From: Dallia pectoralis
Lineage: Eukaryota; Chordata; Actinopteri; Esociformes; Umbridae
Length of the DNA: 64,000 nucleotides
Assembly: GCA_029465975.1 (NCBI GenBank)
Contig: CM055747.1
Span: 7,994,499-8,058,498, forward strand
Reading direction: 5' to 3'
How positions within the stretch are numbered: position 1 is the first letter of the stretch; every line of letters begins with the position of its first letter. Below the pieces are notes generated by a model. It made no database searches. It was given only the letters and a program-made list of their open reading frames with translations, and was not told where the DNA came from. The position numbers were made by a program, and so were the translations under genes. This document shows positions 1 through 12,700 of the stretch, piece after piece.

Positions 1-527
1 TCCCTGTGTTTGGCCATGTCTCGTCATCACACACACCTGGTCGGTGCCCATTTCCTCATTAGCACTCGTATATAGGTTCCCTGTGTTTGGCCATGTCTCG
101 TCATCACACACACCTGGTCGGTGCCCATTTCCTCATTAGCACTCGTATATAGGTTCCCTGTGTTTGGCCATGTCTCGTCATCACACACACCTGGTCGGTG
201 CCCATTTCCTCATTAGCACTCGTATATAGGTTCCCTGTGTTTGGCCATGTCTCGTCATCACACACACCCGGTGCCCATTCCCTCATTAGCACTCGTATAT
301 AGGTTCCCTGTGTTTGGCCATGTCTCGTCATCACACACACCCGGTGCCCATTTCCTCATTAGCACTCGTATATAGGTTCCCTGTGTTTGGCCATGTCTCG
401 TCATCACACACACCTGGTCGGTGCCCATTTCCTCATTAGCACTCGTATATAGGTTCCCTGTGTTTGGCCATGTCTCGTCATCACACACACCCGGTGCCCA
501 TTCCCTCATTAGCACTCGTATATATTC
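1..527. repeat. 77-bp minisatellite (intron 16 of pygm)
   Basis: About seven head-to-tail copies of a unit starting TCCCTGTGTTTGGCCATGTC and ending CACTCGTATATAGGT. Full units are 77 bp; some lack four bases (ACCCGGTG instead of ACCTGGTCGGTG). The array is cut by the window edge. Open frames across it on both strands are repeat artefacts. Bases 528-639 are unique intronic sequence. Confidence 0.93.
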
Positions 528-639
528 TCTTCAAGACCAGGATGTGGAGAATCACATTCGTGAAGTTCCTCATACCCCTGGCTACTTTAGGTTAAGTCAG
601 ACATTGCTACGACTGATAGCTACGAGGTAAGTCCGTCAC

Positions 640-781
640 CTTTCTCAGCCAGGGTGACTCTGTAGTTCTCCAGGAAAATGACTTTAAGGCGGTCACCAAC
701 GATGGGGTCGTTGTTGACGACGTCGCCGATCGCCGTGATGAGACGGATAATCATCTTGGCTGTGTGGTACCCTGGAGCAGC
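640..781 (-). CDS. pygm: pygm exon 16 (residues 610-657), last exon in window
   Basis: Encodes AAPGYHTAKMIIRLITAIGD, then VVNNDPIVGDRLKVIFLENY and RVTLAEK. Donor gtgacg in phase 1. The next exon, carrying the PLP lysine in this family, is not found in bases 1-639, so the gene continues past the left edge. Confidence 0.94.
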
Positions 782-3700
782 CTGTGAGACCAGCCGGAGA
801 AACAACGTAAGAACAGTGAGGTTCTGTTGGATATTTACATCCAGGAAATGTTGGTACACGGGAGGAGCAACAAGCGTACCTTTCCTCCGACCATTATGGT
901 CCTGGGGGTCCAGTGCTTGTTGGGCTCTTTCTTGATGTCTATAGAGGTGTGTCGAGTAGAGAGAGAGAAACACAGATAATGGAAGATGGGAATTAGGGAG
1001 CGGGGAAAAGAGGAGGAAGAAAGAGACATGGGGAAGGGATGTTCTATTGCAAATGTAATGAATATTATTTCAGGATATTTATTCATGTGAACACACATGG
1101 CTTGTACTACTTACATCGTTGATCTGTTGGTTGTTTTGTTTATCATTTTCAATGTATATTTTTGCCTTTTGATGTTATGCCAAATTATTATTATTATTGC
1201 AGCCAAAACGGTGGCTTTATGGCAATACTGGCTGCCATCCATTATTGCCAATAATTATAATAATTACCTACTTAAGTGAGTAAAGATAAGGAGACTAGAA
1301 AATATGAAATAGAGTAAGGGAAAAGACAGAGAGAGTAAGGGAAGTCAGAGAGTGAGAGTGTGTAAGGGAAAAGACAGAGAGTGTAAGGGAAAAGACAGAG
1401 AGTGAGAGTGTGTAAGGGAAAAGACAGAGAGAGTAAGGGAAGTCAGAGAGTGAGAGTGTGTAAGGGAAAAGACAGAGAGTGAGAGTGTGTAAGGGAAAAG
1501 ACAGAGAGTAAGGGAAAAGTCAGAGAGTGAGAGTGTGTAAGGGAAAAGACAGAGAGAGTAAGGGAAAAGACAGAGAGTGAGAGTGTGTAAGGAAAAAGGT
1601 AGAGAGTGAGAGTGTGTAAGGGAAAAGACAGAGAGTAAGGGAAAAGGCAGAGAGTGAGAGTGTGTAAGGGAAAAGACAGAGAGTGAGAGTGTGTAAGGGA
1701 AAAGACAGAGAGTGTAAGGAAAAAGGCAGAGAGTGAGAGTGTGTAAGGGAAAAGACAGAGAGTGAGAGTGTGTAAGGGAAAAGACAGAGAGTGAGAGTGT
1801 GTAAGGGAAAAGACAGAGAGTGAGAGTGTGTAAGGGAAAAGTCAGAGAGTAAGGGAAAAGTCAGAGAGTGAGAGTGTGTAAGGGAAAAGACAGAGAGTGT
1901 AAGGGAAAAGACAGAGAGAGTAAGGAAAAAGGCAGAGAGTGAGAGTGTGTAAGGGAAAAGACAGAGAGAGTAAGGGAAAAGTCAGAGAGTGAGAGTGTGT
2001 AAGGGAAAAGACAGAGAGTGAGAGTGTGTAAGGGAAAAGACAGAGAGTAAGGGAAAAGTCAGAGAGTGAGAGTGTGTAAGGGAAAAGACAGAGAGTAAGG
2101 GAAAAGTCAGAGAGTGAGAGTGTGTAAGGGAAAAGACAGAGAGTAAGGGAAAAGTCAGAGAGTGAGAGTGTGTAAGGGAAAAGACAGAGAGTAAGGGAAA
2201 AGTCAGAGAGTGAGAGTGTGTAAGGGAAAAGACAGAGAGAGTAAGGGAAAAGACAGAGAGTGAGAGTGTGTAAGGAAAAAGGTAGAGAGTGAGAGTGTGT
2301 AAGGGAAAAGACAGAGAGTAAGGGAAAAGGCAGAGAGTGAGAGTGTGTAAGGGAAAAGACAGAGAGTGAGAGTGTGTAAGGGAAAAGACAGAGAGTGTAA
2401 GGAAAAAGGCAGAGAGTGAGAGTGTGTAAGGGAAAAGACAGAGAGTGAGAGTGTGTAAAGGGAAAAGACAGAGAGTGAGAGTGTGTAAGGGAAAAGACAG
2501 AGAGTGAGAGTGTGTAAGGGAAAAGTCAGAGAGTAAGGGAAAAGTCAGAGAGTGAGAGTGTGTAAGGGAAAAGACAGAGAGTGTAAGGGAAAAGACAGAG
2601 AGAGTAAGGAAAAGTCAGAGAGTGAGAGTGTGTAAGGGAAAAGACAGAGAGTGAGAGTGTGTAAGGGAAAAGACAGAGAGTGTAAGGGAGAAGACAGAGA
2701 GAGTAAGGGAAAAGTCAGAGAGTGAGAGTGTGTAAGGAAAAGACAGAGAGTGAGAGTGTTTAAGGGAAGACAGAGAGTAAGGGAAAAGTCAGAGAGTGAG
2801 AGTGTGTAAGGGAAAAGACAGAGAGTGAGAGTGTGTAAGGGAAAAGACAGAGAGTGAGAGTGTGTAAGGGAAAAGACAGAGAGTGTAAGGAAAAAGGCAG
2901 AGAGTGAGAGTGTGTAAGGGAAAAGACAGAGAGTGAGAGTGTGTAAGGGAAAAGACAGAGAGTGAGAGTGTGTAAGGAAAAGACAGAGAGTGTAAGGAAA
3001 AAGGCAGAGAGTGAGAGTGTGTAAGGGAAAAGACAGAGCGTGAGAGTGTGTAAGGGAAAAGACAGAGAGTGAGAGTGTGTAAGGGAAAAGACAGAGAGTG
3101 AGAGTGTGTAAGGGAAAAGTCAGAGAGTAAGGGAAAAGTCAGAGAGTGAGAGTGTGTAAGGGAAAAGACAGAGAGTGTAAGGGAAAAGACAGAGAGAGTA
3201 AGGAAAAAGGCAGAGAGTGAGAGTGTGTAAGGGAAAAGACAGAGAGAGTAAGGGAAAAGTCAGAGAGTGAGAGTGTGTAAGGGAAAAGACAGAGAGTGAG
3301 AGTGTTTAAGGGAAAAGACAGAGAGTGTAAGGAAAAAGGCAGAGAGTGAGAGTGTGTAAGGGAAAAGACAGAGAGTGAGAGTGTGTAAGGGAAAAGACAG
3401 AGAGTGTAAGGAAAAAGGCAGAGAGTGAGAGTGTGTAAGGAAAAGACAGAGAGTGAGAGTGTGTAAGGGAAAAGACAGAGAGTGTAAGGGAGAAGACAGA
3501 GAGAGTAAGGGAAAAGTCAGAGAGTGAGAGTGTGTAAGGGAAAAGACAGAGAGTGAGAGTGTTTAAGGGAAGACAGAGAGTAAGGGAAAAGTCAGAGAGT
3601 GAGAGTGTGTAAGGGAAAAGACAGAGAGTGAGAGTGTGTAAGGGAAAAGACAGAGAGTGAGAGCGTGTAAGGGAAAAGACAGAGAGTGTAAGGAAAAAGG

Positions 3701-6700
3701 CAGAGAGTGAGAGTGTGTAAGGGAAAAGACAGAGAGTGAGAGTGTGTAAGGGAAAAGACAGAGAGTGTAAGGAAAAAGGCAGAGAGTGAGAGTGTGTAAG
3801 GGAAAAGACAGAGAGTGAGAGTGTGTAAGGGAAAAGACAGAGAGTGAGAGTGTGTAAGGGAAAAGACAGAGAGTGAGAGTGTGTAAGGAAAAGTCAGAGA
3901 GTAAGGGAAAAGTCAGAGAGTGAGAGTGTGTAAGGGAAAAGACAGAGAGTGTAAGGGAAAAGACAGAGAGAGTAAGGGAAAAGTCAGAGAGTGAGAGTGT
4001 GTAAGGGAAAAGACAGAGAGTGAGAGTGTTTAAGGGAAAAGACAGAGAGTATAAGGAAAAAGGCAGAGAGTGAGAGTGTGTAAGGGAAAAGACAGAGAGT
4101 GTAAGGAAAAAGGCAGAGAGTGAGAGTGTGTAAGGGAAAAGACAGAGAGTGAGAGTGTGTAAGGGAAAAGACAGAGAGTGTAAGGAAAAAGGCAGAGAGT
4201 GAGAGTGTGTAAGGGAAAGGACAGAGAGTGAGAGTGTGTAAGGGAAAAGACAGAGAGAGTAAGGGAAAAGTCAGAGAGTGAGAGTGTGTAAGGGAAAAGA
4301 CAGAGAGTGAGAGTGTTTAAGGGAAAAGACATAGAGTGTAAGGAAAAAGGCAGAGAGTGAGAGTGTGTAAGGGAAAAGACATAGAGTGTAAGGAAAAAGG
4401 CAGAGAGTGAGAGTGTGTAAGGGAAAAGACAGAGAGTGAGAGTGTTTAAGGGAAAAGACAGAGAGTGTAAGGAAAAAGGCAGAGAGTGAGAGTGTGTAAG
4501 GGAAAAGACAGAGAGTGAGAGTGTGTAAGGGAAAAGACAGAGAGTGTAAGGGAGAAGACAGAGAGAGTAAGGGAAAAGTCAGAGAGTGAGAGTGTGTAAG
4601 GGAAAAGACAGAGAGTGAGAGTGTTTAAGGGAAGACAGAGTGTAAGGGAAAAGTCAGAGAGTGAGAGTGTGTAAGGGAAAAGACAGAGAGTGTAAGGAAA
4701 AAGGCAGAGAGTGAGAGTGTGTAAGGGAAAAGACAGAGAGTGTAAGGAAAAAGGCAGAGAGTGAGAGTGTGTAAGGGAAAAGACAGAGAGTGAGAGTGTG
4801 TAAGGGAAAAGACAGAGAGTGTAAGGAAAAGGCAGAGAGTGAGAGTGTGTAAGGGAAAAGACAGAGAGTGAGAGTGTGTAAGGGAAAAGACAGAGTGTGT
4901 AAGGAAAAAGGCAGAGAGTGAGAGTGTGTAAGGGAAAAGACAGAGAGTGAGAGTGTGTAAGGGAAAAGACAGAGAGTGTAAGGGAGAAGACAGAGAGAGT
5001 AAGGGAAAAGACAGAGAGAGTGTGTAAGGGAAAAGACAGAGAGTGAGAGTGTTTAAGGGAAAAGACAGAGAGTGTAAGGAAAAAGGCAGAGAGTGAGAGC
5101 TTGTAAGGGAAAAGACAGAGAGTGTAAGGGAAAAGTCAGAGAGTGAGAGTGTGTAAGGGAAAAGACAGAGAATGAGAGTGTGTAAGGGTAAAGACAGAGA
5201 GTGAGAGTGTGTAAGGGTAAAGACAGAGAGTGTAAGGAAAAAGGCAGAGAGTGAGAGTGTGTAAGGGAAAAGACAGAGAGTGAGAGCGTGTAAGGGTAAA
5301 GACAGAGAGTGTAAGGAAAAAGACAGAGAGTGAGAGTGTGTAAGGGAAAAGACAGAGAGTGTAAGGAAAAAGACAGAGAGTGAGAGTGTGTAAGGGAAAA
5401 GACAGAGAGTGTAAGGGAAAAGACAGAGAGTAAGGGAAAAGTCAGAGAGTGAGAGTGTGTAAGGGAAAAGACAGAGAGTGAGAGTGTGTAAGGGAAAAGA
5501 CAGAGAGTGAGAGTGTGTAAGGGAAAAGACAGACAGAGAGTGGAAAAGTCAGAGAGTGAGAGTGTAAGGGAAAAGACAGAGAGTGAGAGTGTGTAAGGGA
5601 AAAGACAGAGAGTGTAAGGGAAAAGACAGAGAGTGAGAGTGTGTAAGGGAAAAGACAGAGAGTGTAAGGAAAAAGACAGAGAGTGAGAGTGTGTAAGGGA
5701 AAAGACAGAGAGTGTAAGGAAAAAGACAGAGAGTGAGAGTGTGTAAGGGAAAAGACAGAGAGTGTAAGGGAAAAGACAGAGAGAGTAAGGGAAAAGTCAG
5801 AGAGTGAGAGTGTGGAAAAGACAGAGAGTGAGAGGTGAAAAGACAGAGAGTGAGAGTGTGTAAGGGAAAAGACAGAGAGTGTAAGGAAAAGACAGAGAGA
5901 GTAAGGGAAAAGTCAGAGAGTGAGAGTGTGTAAGGAAAAGACAGAGAGTGAGAGTGTGTAAGGGTAAAGACAGAAAAGGAAAAAGGCAGAGAGTGAGAGT
6001 GTGTAAGGGAAAAGACAGAGAGTGTAAGGAAAAAGACAGAGAGTGAGAGTGTGTAAGGAAAAGACAGAGAGTGTAAGGAAAAAGACAGAGAGTGAGAGTG
6101 TGTAAGGGAAAAGACAGAGAGTGTAAGGGAAAAGACAGAGAGAGTAAGGGAAAAGTCAGAGAGTGAGAGTGTGTAAGGGAAAAGACAGAGAGTGAGAGTG
6201 TGTAAGGGAAAAGACAGAGAGTGAGAGTGTGTAAGGGAAAAGACAAAGAGTGTAAGGAAAAAGGCAGAGAGTGAGAGTGTGTAAGGGAAAAGACAGAGAG
6301 TGTAAGGAAAAAGGCAGAGAGTGAGAGTGTGTAAGGGAAAAGACAGAGAGAGTAAGGGAAAAGACAGAGAGTAAGGGAAAAGTCAGAGAGTGAGAGTGTG
6401 TAAGGGAAAAGACAGAGAGTGAGAGTGTGTAGGGTAAAGACAGAGAGTAAGGAAAAAAGGCAGAGAGTGAGTGTGTAAGGGAAAAGACAGAGAGAGTAAG
6501 GGAAAAGACAGAGAGTGAGAGTGTGTAAGGAAAAGACAGAGAGTGTAAGGGAAAAGACAGAGAGAGTAAGGGAAAAGTCAGAGAGTGAGAGTGTGTAAGG
6601 GAAAAGACAGAGAGTGAGAGTGTGTAAGGGTAAAGACAGAGAGTGTAAGGAAAAAGGCAGAGAGTGAGAGTGTGTAAGGGAAAAGACAGAGAGAGTAAGG

Positions 6701-9700
6701 GAAAAGACAGAGAGTGAGAGTGTGTAAGGGAAAAGACAGAGAGTGAGAGTGTGTAAGGAAAAGACAGAGAGTGTAAGGAAAAAGGCAAAGAGTGAGAGTG
6801 TGTAAGGAAAAGACAGAGTGAGAGTGTGTAAGGGAAAATACAGAGAGTGTAAGGAAAAGGCAGAGAGTGAGAGTGTGTAAGGAAAAGACAGAGAGTGAGA
6901 GTGTGTAAGGGAAAAGACAGAGTGTAAGGGAAAAGGCAGAGAGAGTAAGGGAAAAGTCAAAGAGTGAGATTGTGTAAGGGAAAAGACAGAGAGTGAGAGT
7001 GTGTAAGGGAAAAGACAGAGAGAGTAAGGGAAAAGTCAGAGAGTGAGAGTGTGTAAGGGAAAAGACAGAGAGTGTAAGGGAAAAGACAGAGAGAGTAAGG
7101 GAAAAGTCAGAGAGTGAGAGTGTGTAAGGGAAAAGACAGAGAGTGAGAGTGTGTAAGGGTAAAGACAGAGAGTGTAAGGAAAAAGGCAGAGAGTGAGAGT
7201 GTGTAAGGGAAAAGACAGAGAGAGTAAGGGAAAAGACAGAGAGTGAGAGTGTGTAAGGGAAAAGACAGAGAGTGAGAGTGTGTAAGGGAAAAGACAGAGA
7301 GTGTAAGGAAAAAGGCAAAGAGTGAGAGTGTGTAAGGGAAAAGACAGAGTGAGAGTGTGTAAGGGAAAATACAGAGAGTGTAAGGGAAAAGGCAGAGAGT
7401 GAGAGTGTGTAAGGGAAAAGACAGAGAGTGAGAGTGTGTAAGGGAAAAGACAGAGTGTAAGGGAAAAGGCAGAGAGAGTAAGGGAAAAGTCAAAGAGTGA
7501 GAGTGTGTAAGGGAAAAGACAGAGAGTGAGAGTGTGTAAGGGAAAAGACAGAGAGAGTAAGGGAAAAGTCAGAGAGTGAGAGTGTGTAAGGGAAAAGACA
7601 GAGAGTGTAAGGGAAAAGACAGAGAGAGTAAGGGAAAAGTCAGAGAGTGAGAGTGTGTAAGGGAAAAGACAGAGAGTGAGAGTGTGTAAGGGTAAAGACA
7701 GAGTGTAAGGAAAAAGGCAGAGAGTGAGAGTGTGTAAGGGAAAAGACAGAGAGAGTAAGGGAAAAGACAGAGAGTGAGAGTGTGTAAGGGAAAAGACAGA
7801 GAGTGAGAGTGTGTAAGGGAAAAGACAGAGAGTGTAAGGAAAAAGGCAAAGAGTGAGAGTGTGTAAGGGAAAAGACAGAGTGAGAGTGTGTAAGGGAAAA
7901 TACAGAGAGTGTAAGGGAAAAGGCAGAGAGTGAGAGTGTGTAAGGGAAAAGACAGAGAGTGAGAGTGTGTAAGGGAAAAGACAGAGTGTAAGGGAAAAGG
8001 CAGAGAGAGTAAGGGAAAAGTCAAAGAGTGAGATTGTGTAAGGGAAAAGACAGAGAGTGAGAGTGTGTAAGGGAAAAGACAGAGAGAGTAAGGGAAAAGT
8101 CAGAGAGTGAGAGTGTGTAAGGGAAAAGACAGAGAGTGAGAGTGTGTAAGGGAAAAGACAGAGAGAGTAAGGGAAAAGTCAGAGAGTGAGAGTGTGTAAG
8201 GGAAAAGACAGAGAGTGTAAGGGAAAAGACAGAGAGAGTAAGGGAAGTCTGAGAGGCACTAACTGTTGTAGTAGGTAATCATGTGCAGACAGTTGAGCAG
8301 CTGTCTCTTGTACTCATGGATTCTTTTGACTTGGAAGTCAAACATTGACTGGGGATTGATCTTGACCTTGTAGTGTTCTTCCAGATGCACTGCGAATTTC
8401 AACTTGTTCTCCTGGGTGGGTATGACGCAGATGAGTTAGAGCAGATGACAATATTACTACGGTCTCTCAATGAACAACCAGAGTCGTTGAATTAGTGACA
8501 CTCACCTGTTTGATTTTTGCAATGTCACGGATGAAGGCATCATCATTCACGAACTTCAACAGGTTCTTCAGCTGATCAAGGTCACGGACAAAGTCCTCTC
8601 CGATTCTCTGACGAACAAGATGACGGGAAAAATGTTGGCGTGTGTGTGTGTGTTATATTTTAGGTCATCACCGCAAGGACAGAAAGATTTATTTAAAAGA
8701 ACAGATATCATCAATATACGCCCAACATCACAAAATAAACAAATATGACTACAGTGAGATGTATTTTCCAAATGCTTTTTAACAGTCCTACTACCTCTGC
8801 GATGACCTCAGCCAAGCCAGGGTTGCACATCACTAGCCAGCGGCGAGGGGTAATCCCGTTGGTTTTGTTCTGGAACTTGTGTGGCTCCAACTCATAAAAG
8901 TCCTTGAACCTGTTCACAGAATATACAGCAATGCGTCAGTGATCAAATAAGTTCACTTCAGCTCTCCAAGCTAATCCATTGAAAACAGATCACTGACAGG
9001 AATCTTTTGAATTACACATAAGGCACATCGCTCTCATTTGTGCCATTTAAGTACAACTATATAACTGTGTTTAATATCTATGAGAATAATTGTGTCACCA
9101 CGAATGTTAGATGTGATTGGCCTCTTCACCCTAAATTACAAGAATTAACTTCAAGTCGCTCTGGACAAAAACACCCCCAAATGCAAAAATTGCATCCGGA
9201 AAAAACTATTTCAGTAAAACCGATATATACTTACCGTATATAACTTGTGTAAATATATTTCCTAAATAACTAAACATAACAATTATATTGAAATATTTTG
9301 AATCAAACAGTTTGGTAATAAATGTTTTTTACACCCTATGTAAATATATGCAATAACATGACATTTCCATCCTATAATTTGCATACAAGTGACTGCAGGC
9401 GCATATACACTTCCATTATTATTTTTGCTAATGGGTCTAATAAATGTCTAAACTGTAAGCCACGTGTCCTGTATTTCGGTCGGACACGTACAGTGTGGCG
9501 ATGAGGATCTCAGAGTGGATCCGGGCCACGCCGTTGACCGCGTGGGAACCCACGATGCACAGATGAGCCATGTTGACCTTCTTGCACGGGCCCTCTTCAA
9601 TCAGTGACATCCGGGACAGGCGATCGTTGTCACCGGGGAACTTGAACGCCACGAACTGTAGAGTCAGACGACACGAGAGGTAATCATTAACGGCAAACGT

Positions 9701-12700
9701 TTTTCTGTAACGGCGTGTTGTGGACCCGCAGCTATAGTTCCGTGAAGCGCGCACAAACGCCGTTATAACACTTCCTGTCCGGCGTCATTAGTACCTCTAG
9801 GAAACGACGGTTGATCTCGAAGATGATCTCCAGGTGACGGGGCAGCAGGTGATGGAACAGGTCGAGGGGCCAGCGCTCCAGGGCCTCAGGCAGGACAGTG
9901 TGGTTGGTGTAGGCACAGGTACGCGTACACACGTCCCAGGCCTAACACACACACACACACACAACGATGGGTTCGTACTGTGAATGGTAGTCCTCTGTAT
10001 TCTTTACAGTTGTCTATGTATTTGCAGTGTGCCCCAGCAACTCATTGAACTAAGCTGGTCTCTGTTGCCCCCTGCAGGAATTATCTTTGAAGTACAACTG
10101 AATTCTGGCATGGAAAACGCTAGCGGATGTGAGGTTACAGTATTGCCCAGGGCAATGCCAAAACAAAATGGCTCAGTCCATCTGGTTGGTCACATCAGAA
10201 CTCGTGCAGTATACGGCTGTAAAATCCATTCCGCTCTCATGATCCTCGACTCACCTTGTCCCAATCCAGTTTCTCCTCGTCCAGTAGAACCCTCATCAGC
10301 TCCGGGATGGCCATGGCAGGGTGAGTGTCATTCAGCTGGATGGCCACCTGGATTGGACAGACATTCACTACATGATGTTTCTACTCACACGACATAACGG
10401 TTTCCGTTGGTGAGATTAATTGTTAGAAATGGACAGGCGGGAGAATAAATACGAATTGGCAATTTTTTCAACAAGACCCTTTGTCCAGGTTAACAGATTC
10501 AGAGGAACTTGAACATATTATTATGTTTATAGTCTCGGCGTGTGGTTTAATGGAAGTTTCATTTTCTTTCGCATTCATAAACTACCGTTAAAGAGACAAC
10601 AAAGTCTATGAGGACAGCATGCTAGATATTTTCTTAGACTCGTATTATGTGAAAAATACTTAATCTACAGAACACATAACTGGCCCTTGAAAGCCAGTGA
10701 CTCGGTGGCATTTTCAGAAATCCCCACGGGGCACTCACTTTGTTGGGCAGCTCGGAGAAGTCTGTGCGGGCGATCTCTCTGGAGCCGAACTTGGAGACCT
10801 TGAAACGACGGATGATGTCCTGCAGTGTGGCGGCAACCACAAAGTACTCCTGCTTCAGACGTAGCTCCTTGCCCTCGAAGAACTTGGGAGAAACGTGTGC
10901 CCGCGTTAAGCCCCTCTACTACCTGCACAGCGAACTGGCGTTCTGAATTCTTCCCGATACAAGGCATTTCATAAAAAAATAGACCCGACTATAAATAGAT
11001 ATCGTCTATGATCATTCAAATATCCACAGAGCCGAGTGTCAACCCTGCATCCGGATATACTGGGGAGTAATTCAGCCGAATCAACATGTAACGTACAACA
11101 CGTTATATATACTTACGTTATCGTTGGGGTAGAGCACGCGGGAAATGTTCTCACACAGGTTTCTGTCCAACACAGCCTGAATGTAGCCACCGACGTTAAC
11201 TGGTTGAGACAGAGACAAATACAGCCTATAACAGCCAATTACGTGAAGCTGCAACAGTAATGTCAGACATTTGCATATATCTGACCGAAGAAGCGAATGA
11301 GATTACGGGTGGTTGGAAATCCGGGCGAACACAAACAGCCCATGGTTTTATTCACGCTCTGCCAGCCAGTACTCTGTCAGACACTTACAGTCTTTCAGGT
11401 TGAAGTCACACGGGGCCTTGGCCGACCACAGTCTCATGGTGTTGACTATGTTGTTTCTGTAGCCGGGGATTGGGGTGTCATATGGCAGAGCCAAAACTAC
11501 CTGTCGATCACACCGACTGAGATTAGAGAATGCATATTTGTTGATGACACACCCACACACCCCCACACACACACACCGCACGCACGCACCCACGCACGCA
11601 CGCTTCTTCAATCCCACTCCCGAATGTGTTTTATTCACCTGAGCGTCGACCCACTTCACACCGTCTGGAGTGTGTTCCGTCCTGCCGTAAAACTTGACCG
11701 GACGCATGTATTCGGGGCGAGCTTTCTCCCAGGGGTTTCCGAAACGTAGCCAATCATCGGCTTCTTCAACCTGTCAATCATTCAGTAATATAACCACTTG
11801 GACAGCGACCTCAGCAAAGCTGTTACACCACACGTTGGCTCCCAATCTAAAAGCCCACAAAGAAACAGCGTCACAGCGTCACCTGCCAGCCATTGACAAT
11901 CTTCTGGTTGAAAATGCCAAACTCATAGCGGATACCGTAGCCGTAGGCAGCCAGACCCAGAGAGGCCATGGAGTCCAGGAAGCACGCTGAGGATCAGGAA
12001 AGACGTGGGTCAGGACGGGGTTCCACATCCCAAATTCACACACTATGCTTTGTGTCATGTTTAGAGCGTGGAATTACAACTCAAACTGTCTCAGGCACAA
12101 AATGGTCGGACCAGGTGGAAGCAGCTTACCGGCAAGACGGCCGAGGCCCCCGTTTCCTAGGCCAGCGTCCTCCTCCATGTCCTCCAACTCCTCCATGTCC
12201 AGACCCAGCTGTGGAAACAGAGGCGTCAAACCACAGCCCGTTGCCCAGACAACCAGTTATGAAAAACGACCGGCCCTGTTTACAACCACTTCCCAGGAGC
12301 CGATACATCCGGTTATGATAACAGAGGGGCCGATACATCCGGTTATGATAACAGAGGGGCCGATACATCCGGTTATGATAACAGAGGGGCCGATACATCC
12401 GGTGATGATAACAGAGGGGCCGATACATCCGGTGATGATAACAGAGGGGCCGATACATCCGGTGATGATAACAGAGGGGCCGATACATCCGGTTATGATA
12501 ACAGAGGGGCGATACATCCGGTTATGATAACAGAGGGGCCGATACATCCGGTTATGATAACAGAGGGGCCGATACATCCGGTTATGATAACAGAGGGGCC
12601 GATACATCCGGTTATGATAACAGAGGGGCCGATACATCCGGTGATGATAACAGAGGGGCCGATACATCCGGTTATGATAACAGAGGGGCCGATACATCCG

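Noticed and set aside
5797..6960. 387-residue minus-strand open frame in the large array
   Set aside because: Only repeats of SLSFPLHTLTLCLFPYT-type text made by the tandem units; lies in a pygm intron and shows no domain.
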